DNA of 64,000 nucleotides from Brassica napus (GCF_020379485.1 NW_026014897.1:1-64000); one strand, 5' to 3'. Shown: positions 30,240-42,617, numbered from the stretch's first letter. Made by a program: numbers and translations. Notes: generated from the sequence alone by a model not told the origin.

Positions 30240-32680
30240 ATTTAAAATAATTAATAAACATTAACTTATTCTACTGATATATATATTATTATTTTTAAAA
30301 ATATATTTTAATATATAATTATCATGATCTTTAGAACAGTTAATTAATAAATTGATATTAACAATATCTACCGATAATATCATGATTACATTAATCTTAT
30401 ATTTAGTTTATGATTTAATGACTAATATTATAGCCTCTTTTTTTATTGGAAATATTGATCCAAATACAGACTATTATTAAACTTATATATAAGTATACTA
30501 ATATATTTTTAAATTAATTGGTTTCTTCGGTTTATTTGGTTGGATCGGTTAATATACTTAGCCATATCCATATATTGTGACTTCTTAAAAATACTATCAA
30601 TTCGGTTTATTCGGTAGTACCAAAATCTAAACTATTTAATTTCTCTATGGGTTATAATTTTTTTATAATCTTCTTAGTGTCACCAAATATTTTTTTAGAC
30701 CAAACACAATAAGTGTTAAATTTTAAATCCAAGTTTCCTAATTGTATATATGCTATTAATAATAAAATTTATCAAATAAGAACAAAAATTGTAGATAAAC
30801 ACAAAATAAATACATGAAATTATCTTCTCTTCAAACACGTTTTCCATTTATTTTTTAGATACTTTTATAATATTAATTTGTAGTTAGTTAAATAAAAAAT
30901 TATATAATTATTCATTAAAGATATCAAAACTTTAGCCAGTCTAATTAAAATTGTTTATAAAAACTAATGATTTACCTTAGAATAATGGAGAAGATGACAA
31001 ATAAGTAAATTCACTTCTTCTCCACAAATTTAGCGAATTCCCTAACTTGTCATCTTTTACATGATTTTAGTATAAATCATTAGTTTAATTAATATTATTG
31101 TTTAAATTTTTATGTTAATATATATATCATGTATTTAAAATAATTAATAAACATTAACTTATTCTACTGATATACATATTATTATTTTTAAAAATATATT
31201 TTAATATATAATTATCATGATCTTTAGAACAGTTAATCAATAAATAGATATTAACATTATCTACCGATAATATCTTGATTACATTTATCTTATATTTATT
31301 TATGATTTAATGATTAATATTATAGCCTGTTTTTTTATTGGAAATATTGATCCAAATACAGATTATTATAAAACTTATATATAAGTATACTAATATATTT
31401 TTTAATTAATTGGTTTCTTCGGTTTATTTGGTTGGATCAGTTAATATACTTAGCCATATCTATATATTGCGGCTTCTTAAAAATAATATCCATTCAGTTT
31501 ATTCGGTAGTACCAAAATCTAAACTATTTAATTTCTCTATGGGTTATAATTTTTTATAATCTTTTTAGTGTCTCTAGATTTTTTTTAGACCAAATACAAT
31601 AAGTGTTTAATTTTAAATCAAGTTTCCTAATTGTACATATGCTATTAATAATAAAATTTATCAAATAAGAACGAAAAATGTAGATAAAAACAAAATAAAT
31701 ACATGAAATTATCTTCTCTTCAAACACATTTTCCATTTATTTTTAGATAATTTTATAATATTAATTTGTAGTTAGTTAAATAATGAATTATATAATTATT
31801 CATTAAAGATATCAAAACTTTAGTCAATCTAATTAAAATTGTTTATAAAAACTAATGATTTATCTTAGAATAATGGAGAAGATTACAAATAAGGAAATTC
31901 ACTTCTCCATTATTTTAGGATAAATCATTAAATTAAATTAACATTTTTATTTAAAGTTTTATTTATATATATATATATAATATTATTTGAAAAGTCAGTT
32001 TAATATGTGTCGCGTTAACTCTCATGGTGGTTTATTACATTGATACCCTTAATGAATTATGTTTATCATATAATTTCCACTTTTGTTATTAATATTTTAT
32101 TTTATGATCTTTTTATTAATACATTCCTTATCAAAAAGGAATTTCATATAAAAGACAATATCTAGAAATATTTTCGTTTTTATTAATTAAACCATATTTT
32201 TATGGAAAAGGCAATATTTTTACTATTAAAATGCAGAATTTTAATATATTTCAAATATATTCTTTCTTAATAAAAAATAAAATATGTGATTATACCTTTT
32301 GCTAATTATACAATTTTTTATTTCTACAAATCTATACTATTATTTGAGAAGTGAATTTGCTTACTTGTCATCTTCTCTACAATTTTAGTGTCACTAGATT
32401 TCTTTTTAGACCAAATACAATAGGTGCTTAATTTTAAATCCAAGTTTCCTAATTGTATATAAGCTATTAATAATAAGTGTTTAATTTTAAATCCAAGTTT
32501 CCTAATTGTATATATGCTATTAATAATATAATTTAACAAATAAGAACGAAAAATGTCGATAAACACAAAATAAATACATGAAATTATCTTCTCTTCAAAC
32601 ACGTTGTCCATTTATTTTTTAGATAATTTTATAATATTAATTTGTAGTTAGTTAAATAATGAAGATTTGTAAGATTACAC
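29576..32680. repeat. Complex of duplicated AT-rich elements
   Basis: A block of about 910 bp occurs twice in tandem (30107-31016 and 31017-31901), and its last third again at 32385-32660. A second block of about 470-530 bp, starting GTGAATTTGCTTACTTGTCA, occurs at 29576-30106 and 31895-32365. Reverse-complement copies of the GTGAATTTGC...GATAAATCATTA end lie at about 30966-31015 and 31855-31900, giving roughly 50-bp inverted termini. This looks like a non-autonomous DNA transposon that has nested in itself or been duplicated. TA microsatellites lie at 29665-29688 and 30208-30232. No coding capacity. Confidence 0.75.
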
Positions 32681-33043
32681 GTCATTTAATTAGAAAGAGT
32701 GACAAGCCTATTAAAATTTTCTTACCCAATAAACTCAATTTCATCTTTCGAACGACCCACATCCAAATCTCTGCATGATTAGGTTTATATATTAGTAAAC
32801 CAAGAATGTAAAATCAAGTGCCAAAATTTTTATTCTCCATCAAATTTTTTACTATCCTCTTATATATTTGCTTCGTCATCTTTCTATCTCTCACGATCAT
32901 ATATATTATGTTGTTTTGTAGGGAATGAGTGATGACGTACATAAGCGGGTCAGAGTTCTTCAATGAAGTTTTAGCATACAAGGGATTTGCATCTCAGGGA
33001 TGATTGACCTCGCCTTCCTTCTAAGTATAATCCGCATGCCATC
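32681..33043. other. Spacer before the CACTA fragment
   Basis: No gene recognised. CTTATATATTTGC near 32860 is TATA-like but leads into no ORF. Confidence 0.4.
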
Positions 33044-33945
33044 TCATCGCTGCTGCAATCTTTTCAGCCTATCGGTAATAGGTAAGTACCACGTCCACCG
33101 GTACGGTACTCTATTTCGTCCACGTCCTTGCAGTTTAAATCGTGGCTTCTTGAAAAATCGACACTCCAACAATTTTGCATATTTCTTCCAGTAGATCATA
33201 CAATTGTCTTTACACACATCTATCATCTCCGAAGGTAACCCAAGACTATGAACCAGTTTATGAATCTCATAATAAAATTCATCAGACAAATTATCTTCAG
33301 GCAAATACTCTTTAAACAACTCAGTCCATGCATATATACAAACTTCAGGTAAGTTATGACCAGTTTTGATATTCATCCTTCTAGCTGCCAGTGACAATTT
33401 GAAAGACCTTCTCTACAAAATTTATAAATTGGCTGATTAGCTGCGTCTAGCATTTCATACAACATTTTCGCATCCAAGTTAGGTTCCTTTACATTTTTTT
33501 TTTGGCCGGAACCACTGAGGTTGTTTCACGAAATCCATATATAACCATATCATGCATCCTATCATGATCTACAGCCTGGTCCTCCTGAGGGTAACTACTT
33601 TCAGAATGCAAATGACTTGGTTCTTCCCAATTACCGCCATCTTCAAAGTGACTACTACTAGCTTCATTCCTACTATCACCCTCTCCATGTTGAAACCAAA
33701 TGAAGTAATGTGGGGTAAATCTTCTATTTAATATGTTTCCAAACCGTTTCGCTACGCAAACTTGGTACTCTTGCATTTACGACATGGACATAACATTTTA
33801 CATGTCCTGTGTGAGAGGTCTGTTCCCGGCCTGGTACATGAATATCTTTGCCCCGTTGAGAAATTCGTTTTTCACTACTCCTGCAAAAATCTTTGTGTGC
33901 ATACATCCAACTCCGGAGTCCACAGATATTGCCACCATAAAACAC
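33044..33945 (-). pseudogene. CACTA TNP2-type transposase, N-terminal fragment
   Basis: Readable pieces: RSWMYAHKDF near 33910 (transposase-associated domain), RRFTPHYFIWFQHGEGDS at 33690-33740, a Ser/Glu-rich linker with YPQEDQAVDHDRMHDMV, and at 33044-33397 SLAARRMNIKTGHNLPEVCI, LPEDNLSDEFYYEIHKLVHSLGLPSEMIDVCKDNCMIYWKK and GRGRNRVPYRWTWYLPITDRLKRL. This is the order of the TNP2 family N-terminus. Frame changes and stops separate the pieces, and the catalytic part is absent. Confidence 0.82.
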
Positions 33946-34000
33946 TTTTTTAACTCTTGTTTTCTTTTTTTTTTTGCATCTTTAGAATGAGAGAGGAGAG

Positions 34001-34012
34001 CATATTTATAGG
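34001..34012 (-). promoter_or_regulatory. TATA box of the CACTA transposase fragment
   Basis: CCTATAAATATG on the minus strand, about 60-90 bp upstream of the first transposase-like codons, followed by a CT-rich initiator region. Confidence 0.55.
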
Positions 34013-34049
34013 ATTTTTTTTTAATTTGGTAGGTGGGAACGTTGCAACG

Positions 34050-34411
34050 AATTTACTACATTATAAAATTTAATAATACTTAACAATTATATACCACCAT
34101 TTTTACCAACCATACATACAAAAATTTATTACGTTTTCAACAACCTTCTATTTTACTCGTAATTTAGTCGGTAATTAGATGCAAATTTTTGATGTAATTT
34201 AGTCGTAATGTAATAACAACTTTACGAAAATGTAAAGGTCATCATAAATATGTCGTAAGTTTACGTCAAATTTACGACGTAAATTTGTCGTTCTAAGTTT
34301 ACGTCTAGTTTACAACGATTACGACATCACTTTTGTAAAGTCATCATAAAATTACGACATCACTTTTGTAGTCGTAACGTGTAGTCGTTATGGCTACGTT
34401 TTCTTGTAGTG
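34050..34411 (-). repeat. CACTA terminus with subterminal TTACGAC repeats
   Basis: Around ten direct and inverted copies of GTCGTAA/TTACGAC-like words in 350 bp next to the CACTACAAGAAAAC end. Subterminal repeats of this kind bind TNPA in En/Spm; here that is by analogy. Confidence 0.8.
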
Positions 34412-35095
34412 TCTATATCTGTAGAGTATGGTAAAAATAGAACAATAATAAAAAAATTGACCAATTAAAAAATTGGAAGAATTGACAAAACATAAACCTA
34501 GATTTAGTAACGTAGCATGTGAAGACCGGAGGACTAAATATTTTGATATCAGTAAACATTGTAAGAAGATTTATGTAATGTATAAAATAAATTTGCATAA
34601 GAATAATGTACTATTAATTTCCTGTTTCAAATTTAATTTTCTTTAAATAAACTGGTTAAGGGGGCAGAAAAAGAGTTATTGGTGGGGGCATCCATTTAAT
34701 ATCTTTGTAAGTTTCACTAATCTTTAAAATTAGAGTGGTGGTAGCTGCCCCCATGCTGGACTAAGTAGATCCGCCTTTGCCGAGAATTTACTGCTGAGAA
34801 CTGTTGAGCGAAAAATGCGTGTTTCTGGTCGAGTTAGTCATGTGTGAAAGCCAAAAGGAGCATTTATCTCTTCTAGTGGAAATAAAAAGAAGCATCTTTC
34901 GTTTGGAGCTACGGTGAGATCCGGTCCTAATCCTACTTTAACCCTAATAGTTTATGCATAAAGGACTGGTTGGTCAGTGCTGGATCAGGGATATTATAAA
35001 AGGGTTATTCCCTTTTATAATATCTTTTAAAACAAAAGCAAATAATATTAACCAATGATTTAGATAATTATAGTAATTTTATTGAAAGATATACA
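34412..35095. other. Intergenic, with a possible hAT-like end
   Basis: GCCCCCATGCTGGACTAAG and ATCCGCCTTTGC at 34746-34782 look like the inverted form of a GGCGGATCTAG end seen at 36727. Otherwise no gene. Confidence 0.35.
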
Positions 35096-35960
35096 ATACA
35101 ATCAAAAATGTTTTGCGGTTTTGATGATTTTGACAGGAAAACAAGATTTTGGAGGAATTCCAATTTTTTGATGTTTTGGCGAATAATAAGATTTTGCATG
35201 TTTAACAGAAAATAAGAATTTACGGCTTTTGCGGAAAAAACTCGATTTTATGGTTTTTGCGGAAAACTCAATTTTGTTATTTTGCGAGAAATTTTGATTT
35301 TTCGGTTTTGACGGAAAACGATACTTTGCGGTTTTGGCGGAAAAACTCAATTTTACTGTTTTGGCGGGAAAAAATCGATTTGTTGTTTTGGCGAAAAACT
35401 CGATTTAGCGATTTTGACAGAAAAACTTAATTTTACGGTTTTGTGGAAAAATTCGATATTGTGTTATTGGTTGAAAAAATCGATTTTACGGTTTTGATCA
35501 GAAAACTCAATTTTGCGGTTTTTGGCCGGAAAACTCAATTTTGCGGTTTTTGGCCGGAAAACTCAATTTTGCGATTTTAGCGGAATAACTCAATTTTGTT
35601 GTATGTCGGAAAGACTCGATAATACGGTTTTGGTGGAAAAACAAGATTTTACTGTTTTGACGGGAAAACACGATTTTGCTGCTTTGGCGGAAAAACTCGA
35701 TCCTGCGATTTTGGAGGGAAAACTCGATTTTACGTTTTTCGGGGGAATATTTGGTTTTGCGGTTTTGGCAGAAAAACTCGATTTTGCAGTTTTGGCGGAA
35801 AAATTCGATTTTGTTGTCTTGGCGAAAATTGATTTGGCGATTTTGGCAAAAAAATCTTGATTTTACGCTTTTGGCAGAACAAATTCGATATTATGTTTTG
35901 GCGGGAAAACTCTATTTTGAGCTTTTGGCGGAAAAAATCGTTCTGGCTAGAAAATTTGTT
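35096..35960 (+). repeat. GGCGGAAAAACTCGATTTTGCGGTTTT minisatellite (unit about 27 bp)
   Basis: More than 25 diverged units of about 25-30 bp with consensus near TTTTGGCGGAAAAACTCGAT. ORFs through it are repeat translations. A similar array in the opposite orientation lies at 38766-39080. Confidence 0.88.
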
Positions 35961-35969
35961 TTGCGGGTA

Positions 35970-36720
35970 TACTGATATACTCTAATTAATCTTCAAGCAA
36001 GTCTCTCAAATAAGAGGTTCGACGTAGTACTTGAGGATCATATCCATAAAAACTCCATATTTCACACAATAGAGTAGGTTTCAGACTAAGCTATATCAAT
36101 AATAGAAAACAGAAAACAAAGCAAATAAAAGATAGAACGATTGTAAGCGATAAGGAGGAAGTGTTAGATCTAGGGATTTAGCAATCACTAAAATCAAAAC
36201 GCAAATCAAGGATGCTAATGGTTTTATAGGTTTAATTATACTCGAATTCTATAGTAAATTATCAAGTTCTCGCACGCGGCAAAATATTCAGATGTCTAAA
36301 TCCTATGTTCTAGCTCTCGCATGCGAACAAGAAAGAGTGTCGATCGATACTAAAAAGTGTTGATCAATACTTCTTTCGACCAGCAGCCATGTTCGTCTCA
36401 CAGCATGCAATGACCATCGACGATATAGGAGTGTGGTTTGACACTTGTTTCTGAGTAGTGTTGTTCGACGTTTCTAGGGTGTCGATCAACATTTGTTTCT
36501 TGGCCTTGCAGTTCGTGCGTTCCAGATCTGATAGCTCTTGGATTGAGAGCCACCTCTCTCTTTGTTGTTTCTGATATTCATATGTGGGTACCTGAAAACC
36601 AAAAGAAAGATAAAATGAAATACGTAAAAAAAAAACCCTAGCCGAAATCCTACACTTAGTCTAATGGAATCACTGATGAGAGTACTTGGGGATCATAATC
36701 ACATTGACTCAATATTTCAC
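35970..36720 (-). repeat. Diverged LTR fragment of the Athila-like family
   Basis: Shares AAATAAGAGGTTC, GTAGTACTT-AGGGATC-like words and GTCGATCGATAC with the LTRs at 41359-44032 and 50426-51686. It seems to hold two truncated copies, since a second GTACTTGGGGATCATAAT occurs at about 36680. Confidence 0.6.
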
Positions 36721-37137
36721 ACAGTGGCGGATCTAGAAATATTTTAAAGTGGGGGAATTTTTTTATATATATTTGTATATTAAACCTTTTATTTTATATT
36801 AATTTACATAATATTATATTTAAAATTTAGTTAAATTTACTTTTTCTTAACATATAATTCATATACCACATTTATTAGGTTAAACATGGTGGCAACCAGA
36901 GTACAAATTTTTTATTTATTCTTAGCTCAAAAAGAAAATATATTTATTTATAAATTTTAAACATTATATGTCTGTTAATATTTATTTGTTGATTATAATA
37001 TAAAAGTTACATATAATATGTTAATTGTTTTAAAAATCAAATACAATACCAAATAATTAAACACATTATTAGTACGTATAAGAATATCGATCCATATAAA
37101 TGCTATATAGTCTTAAAATACAAAACTTTATCTCAAT
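36721..37137. other. AT-rich spacer with GTGGCGGATCTAG end
   Basis: CAGTGGCGGATCTAGAAATA at 36724 is a terminus-like sequence that also appears inverted near 34770. The remainder is AT-rich and featureless. Confidence 0.35.
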
Positions 37138-37540
37138 CACTATAAGAAAACGCGGTCATAACGACTATGCATTTGGTCGTTTGTTCGTCGTAATCGACCT
37201 ATTAAGACAAACTAAGGACGTATAGCATTTCGTCATTAGTAGCTCCTTGTAACGGACAAATCGTCTCCTAACTTCGTCGTAATATTTACGACTAACGAGT
37301 CTATTTCGTCGTAACTTATACGTAATATTACGTCCAATAATTTCTTTGTGTATGAGTCGTAAACATTCGTCGTTATGTAGTCGTAAACAGAAGACGTTAA
37401 AATCTTGTTAATTGGTCGTAAACATTACGACGAATTTAAATCGACTGTTGACGTGAATTGGTCGTAATGTTTACAGCACATTTACATCGACATTCGATGT
37501 AAATTGGTCGTAATATTTACGACCAATTAACATCGGTTCT
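37138..37540 (+). repeat. Second CACTA terminus and subterminal repeats
   Basis: CACTATAAGAAAACGCGGTC at 37138 is followed by some 15 copies of GTCGTAA/TTACGAC words. The family is the same as the terminus at 34411 but faces the other way. Confidence 0.78.
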
Positions 37541-37685
37541 AGTAATTTAGGAAAAAAATATTTTAATTTTATATTAAAAATTTAGAAAATAATAAAATTT
37601 ATAAAAATCTTTAATTTCAAAATTTTAAAATAAAAATCTAATATATAAAATATTATAATATCATCCAATACAAGCCAAAAAAAAC

Positions 37686-38512
37686 CTAACTAAGATTAAG
37701 GTCGTCTCTGAGTTGGGAACTACGGTGCTCGGCCTGTCGCTCTAACTCCTCCTGCTCTTTCGGAGTGGGGTGGAGGTTCATGTTCTGACGTACATCCTGC
37801 CACATCTGCGCAAGCGCCAGGTTTGTCTCCGCAATGAGGTCGTACATCCAGGTCATGCCCCTGATCTGGGTCCTGTTGTCGACGTTCTTCCCCCGGAGCT
37901 CCGATATGACGGTGTTGGCAGCTGTCAAATCTGCCCAAAGCTGAGAATCTTCATGCCTTGCAGCACCGTAGGCTGCTGTCGCCCTCGGGACATTGTTCAC
38001 CGAACCGAGCCCGACCATCCGTCCCCTTTTCATCGGGACAACCTTCAATTAATGAATTTGACTATTAGTAAATATAGAAAATTAAATATAGAAAATGTAT
38101 ACATATTTAAAAATTATTTATTATTTTACCTGTTCAAATTTTTTGTCATGTTCGACAGTGGACAACTGGACCGGTTCGCCTTGATGTTGCGACAACTGGG
38201 TGTGGACCTCTTGAATCCAAGCCTTCACATAGTTGTGGATCCTTTCTGCTCGAGCATCCACAAACGTCCCATCCGAATGCTGGTGTGTCGTCTGGTAAAG
38301 TCGGGAAAGAGATGGTGCTTCTCCTTCCTCAGCGGCCTACAAAAATTTAAAAATTCATGCGTTCATTAATAAACAATTTATTAATTATGAAAAAAAATTA
38401 AGAAATAATTAACACTTACAATCTTTAGGGTGATCCATCGCCTTATGGTTGAATGTCGTCTTAACTGTTCGTTGACGGCAATAGATCAATTCCATTTTTG
38501 CTGCAAAGAAAA
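37686..38512 (-). pseudogene. CACTA TNPA-like (transposase_24 family) gene fragment
   Basis: Three exon-like blocks with splice borders. 38130-38336 encodes AEEGEAPSLSRLYQTTHQHS and HNYVKAWIQEVHTQLSQHQ. 37686-38042 encodes KRGRMVGLGSVNNV and a coiled-coil-like tail ending DDLNLS. A further block at about 38425-38512 encodes ELIYCRQRTVKTTFNHKAMDH-like sequence but is out of frame through a one-base loss. This is the C-terminal half of the second CACTA gene, whose product binds the subterminal repeats. It lies 150 bp from the terminus at 37138, as expected. The 5' part is missing. Confidence 0.78.
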
Positions 38513-38765
38513 TTCATTAAAAACATGAAAAATTAGATTGGAAACAAAATAGATAAAATAAAATTTTAAACTTAAAACTTACCGCAAAATACTTGAGCCA
38601 AATAATTAAAAACCCAATGCATTACTCCTAAAGTATTTTGGGTCAGTTTAAGGCTGAGTTAAAGAAATAAAGAAAGAGCTGGACCCTATTAGATAACCTT
38701 TTTTTTTTTGTAAACAACAATGTTTTGGTATAGGATTAAAAACTTTACAAATAAATTACCCTTCC
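38513..38765. other. Spacer
   Basis: No feature recognised; it contains T and A homopolymers and probably the truncated edge of the second CACTA element. Confidence 0.4.
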
Positions 38766-39080
38766 AATATAATTGAGTTCTTTCGCCAAAATCACAAAAA
38801 CAAGTTTTTCGTCAGAATCTCAAAAATAGTTTTTCAATCTAAATCACAAAAATGAGTTTTTTCCTCCAAATTGATTTTTTTTCCACCAAAACGAGTTTTT
38901 CCATCAAAACCGGGAAAATGAGTTTTCTCACTAAAACAAAAAAACCAAAATTTTCCGCCAAAATTGCACAATTGAGTTTTTTCGTCAACACGAATTTTCA
39001 CGCCAAAATGAGTTTACCCGACAAATCTAGTTTTTCTGCGAAAACCATAAATCAATTTTTTTCTGCCAGAACTGTAGTGT
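38766..39080 (-). repeat. Minisatellite, inverted relative to 35096-35960
   Basis: About ten units with GAGTTTTTCCGCCAAAA-like consensus, the reverse complement of the 35.1-kb array. The two arrays flank the CACTA and LTR fragments. Confidence 0.8.
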
Positions 39081-39362
39081 TAATAAATCTTTAATCAAAC
39101 CACTAGACTAAGTGCAATGCTAAAAATCTCTTATAAAACTTTTCTCTGATATTATGCATATATAATATGCGTTCTCTGAGAATTGAAATCAATTTTTTTT
39201 GGTGTAGAAACAGTAATAAATCATTAATTAAACTATTAGACTAAATCGGCTTCCACAAAAAAAAACTAAATTATATTTGACATGCCAAAATATATAAAAA
39301 AAACTAGATAAATTTTAAAAGTATACTCAAAATACAACGATATATTTATAATAAAAATATTA

Positions 39363-39602
39363 CTCTCTCTGTTCCTAAAAGATTCATATTTTAGAGTTTT
39401 CACACATATTAAGAAAACACGCAAAATTTTACCAATAAATGCATTATTTTATGTGTTTAGCATTTACCTATGAGTTTAACCAATCAAAATTCAGTAAACA
39501 CGATTAATGTTTTTGAAGTTTGCATGCATTGAAAATGTAAAATATGGATCTTTTAAAACAATTTTTTTTTCTAAAAGATGGATTATTAAGGAACTGAGGA
39601 AG
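39363..39602. mobile_element. Stowaway-like MITE
   Basis: 240 bp, flanked by TA on both sides. The ends are inverted: CTCTCTCTGTTCCTAAAAGA on the left, and CTTCCTCAGTTCCTTAATAA when the right end is inverted. CTCCCTCYGTTCC ends with a TA target are typical of Stowaway (Tc1/mariner) MITEs. No coding sequence. Confidence 0.78.
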
Positions 39603-39897
39603 TATTAATTTTCTTGGATTATGAAAATACGTAATCAGTTTTGGATATGAACCAGATTTGAACCGATATTCACGGATTAAAAAATATTGCCTCCAATATA
39701 GTAAAATAGTGATAACCGAATCCATCAAAATCACTTTTTTTTGTCGGTGACTTCGAGTTTTCAGGTGCAACTTTTTTGTCCATGCTTATTACAAACTTTT
39801 CTTTTGTCTATAACAAATGATCTTTTTGAATTATTATTTTCATCAATTTTTATCCGATTTATGATTATTTAAATATTTAAATATAAACAGATGGGGC

Positions 39898-40740
39898 TCA
39901 TGATAGGTGCTTTAGATTTTTCCCATCCTGCATCAAGTTTGATTCATGGGCCGTTGTCAGAGCTATGCTTGATTGATTTTCAGATAGTGCATGTTGGCAG
40001 AGCAACCTTGCACGGAGAGATTGTGTGCCCAACCTTCTTACAATAAGAGCAGAGAGATTGAGGCCACGGATTAGAGACAAAAATTCGGCGGGTGTCTCCT
40101 CTTTCAAACGTGCATTAGCAAAGTCCGACAAGGGTTTCTGATGATCAATGACCATGTAAACCTTGGCAATATCAATATTTGTTAGTTGTGTTGTCGATGG
40201 ATGAAAAACAATAGAGTGGCCCACAAGGCCTGCTAACTCTTGAAGAGAGTCTCTGTTGAAAACTGGAGCGGAGCACCAATAAATTCAAACCACACAAGAA
40301 CCACCTCTAGATTTGGTTTTTCCTATTGTAAATATGGAGACCATTTGCCAACGAACATCGTCTGTCAATCTATTTTCCAGATACTCTGACTAAAAATACG
40401 CTGTTGGGCATTCAGACAAGGAAATCTTAACAGAAATGTATGTACATCCTTCATAGGGACATCATTGTTGGCTCCACATTCCATTTACAATGGTGTGGAC
40501 TTTACCACAAGCTGGAGTCTTCATAAAATTGGCCAATTATAAAGTTTCCCAAGCCTTTTTATTCTGTTCAACCACTGCATTCGGGATTGTTAGTCAAGGT
40601 TACCCCGACTCCAGCGTGAATGGCTTTTTTTTTATGGAACTTTATCACAAATTCATTGACAAAACTTTTCCAAAAGTCTGTTGCGCTCTTGTTTTGTATG
40701 GGTACAGTAAACCTTGGCTTTTTTCTGAACTTCCTCAGAG
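39898..40740 (-). pseudogene. LINE ORF1 fragment (DUF4283-type)
   Basis: Pieces in the order of plant LINE ORF1: AWETL and ACGKVHTIVNGMWSQ near 40480-40540, SEYLENRLTDDVRWQMVSI near 40330-40390, GGSCVV with YWCSAPVFNRDSLQELAGLVG at 40210-40310, and the ORF 39898-40224 (STTQLTNIDIAKVYMVIDHQKPLSDFANARL). Stops and frame changes are frequent. A zinc knuckle may be decayed near 39990. Confidence 0.5.
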
Positions 40741-40756
40741 ATCAAGTTCTTCCATA

Positions 40757-41218
40757 AATGGTTAGTATTTCATAGTATTTCCTTGATGAAATAACGTCGA
40801 TGATGCCACCATTTCTCCGCCGAATGCATCTACCGATTAACATACCATTTACATCAGATGCATTTATGTAACTCTCTCCTTTTACACATATACTGTAGTT
40901 ACAAGTCTTTTGTCTCTCACCATGCTTATGCGTATGAAACAAAAAGCCTCTTGTGAAATAGATGGGCCATGTTTCGGCTTTATTCATAGGTCCATTTGCA
41001 ATATCCTTAACCCACAGAGGAAAATGATGTTTGTTGCTCCAATAACTAACCTACATATATATATTAACACATGTCAAATTGTATATATATTTATAATTAT
41101 AGGTACCACATTAGTCATACATATATAATCTTTCACTCATAAATGATAATCGTCAGCTCTCTTAACGAAGAGTTCCTTTTCAGAGAGGTCTGGATATTTG
41201 GCAGCTATGAAGTCTTCA
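40757..41218 (-). pseudogene. CACTA transposase C-terminal fragment (DUF4216-like)
   Basis: MFEDFIAAKYPDLSEKELF at about 41160-41218 is separated by an intron-like gap from FPLWVKDIANGPMNKAETWP, YFTRGFLFHTHKHGERQ and NYSICVKGESYINASDVNG (40757-41035). The spacing and wording recall the C-terminal region of plant CACTA TNP2 proteins. I am not certain; no second domain supports it. Confidence 0.45.
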
Positions 41219-41358
41219 AACATCCTATATAATTCAAGCATGAATTAATATGAACAATTATAGTTTGGTAAATCAATACGGAAATTGATAATATTACCAA
41301 ATTTTACCTCCCAAATGGCTGAAAATATTCACAATTTCGTAGAACATATGAATTTGCG

Positions 41359-42602
41359 TGATGCTAGCTCAAATTACACTAGAGCCAATTTTCTCTCTCA
41401 AATAAGAAATTGGATGTAGTACTTAGGGATTGAATCCACATGGAGTGTGAGCACACAATAAATCAGATTAAACGCAAGATTAAGCTACGCAAAAAGATGT
41501 TAAAGTAGTGAATGATTTATAAGATAGTAAATAAGATAGATATGGTTTGTAAAATAGATAAGACGGAAGCTAGACTTTCAGGTTTGGGTAATCCAAATTA
41601 TGATATTGATGCTAAGAACATGTGATAATCAATCCTAGAACTCGAATGAAATTATAATATCTCCAGCTCTCACTGTGAGTTTACATGTTTGAATATGTAT
41701 CCATACTTTCATATTCGATACGGAACGAGTGTCGATCGGTACACCTATAGGGTGTCGATCGATTCGCTTCCAAACAGGCGTTAATGTTCAGATCGATAAG
41801 TTCACTAAGTCAATTTAAACCAGCGTGTCACTTAGCCTAATTACCTAGCTCAACGTAATTATATCAGGTATGAACCTACTCTCCCAGTTGTCAATAAGGT
41901 CAAGATTCTAGTTAGCAACTCTAGAATGCAGGCAATAAGATCAAACTCTGAGAATCACCTTAGCATTTCTAAATCAATAATTCATCATAACCATATTAAA
42001 CCCTAAGTATAAAAAGCATTCTACTCAGAGATTAGAGTTGGAGAAACCGCATAGAATACGAAAAGCAAAGTTTACATAATCAAGCAAGACATAAGATAAA
42101 CATAATAAATTTCATAATCATATTAGAGATAGAAAAACCGGAGTTCCAATACAATACTTTGAAGAGTTCTTGGACCTTCTCTCTAAATCTTAAAAAGCTT
42201 CTAAGAATAATAAAATATAATTTTCTCTCTTTTTCCTAAACATGGCATAAACAATATATATTTTAGGTCAAAACACTTTAGGGATATTCTTATAATTTTG
42301 TGGAAACTTCGGGGCCCAATTCTTGATCTTGATCCGGTAAGGCCTTCTCGCGTGAGTTTTGATCGACATCAAAGGTTAGTGTCGACCGTCACTTCCTCTG
42401 CACTTCAACTCTGTTTCTTCATCATTTGCTCAGCTACGTTTACTCCCTTTATGCTCCATTTAGCTCCATAAACTCCAAAATGCTTCATAACATACCTCTA
42501 CACATTTAAAGAATCTAAAATAGACTCCAAACATTACTTAAAGACTCTAAATAAGACATATACTATTATGACATAAAAAGTGGTAAAATCCATAGAATAT
42601 CA
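41359..42602 (-). repeat. Solo LTR of the Athila-like family
   Basis: 1244 bp. The minus strand begins TGATATTCTATGG and ends GAGCTAGCATCA, matching along its length the two LTRs of the neighbouring element, including GTCGATCG motifs at about 41730-41760. No internal region is attached. Flanking 5-mers TTGCG and GTGTG do not match, so either the borders have diverged or the copy arose by recombination. Confidence 0.78.
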
Positions 42603-42617
42603 GTGTGCGTCAATAGT

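Larger units (their letters stand above)
33000..34411 (-). mobile_element. CACTA (En/Spm) element, truncated; terminus at 34411
   Basis: On the minus strand the element begins CACTACAAGAAAACGTAGCC at 34411, the CACTA terminal motif, followed by 350 bp of subterminal TACGAC/GTCGTA repeats and a TNP2-type transposase start. No second terminus is visible, so the other end is missing or has diverged. Confidence 0.8.

Noticed and set aside
35513..35975. ORFs of about 100 codons (FGRKTQFCDF, LAEKLDFAVLAEK repeats)
   Set aside because: They are repeat translations of the 27-bp minisatellite in two frames, with no start context or neighbours supporting a gene.
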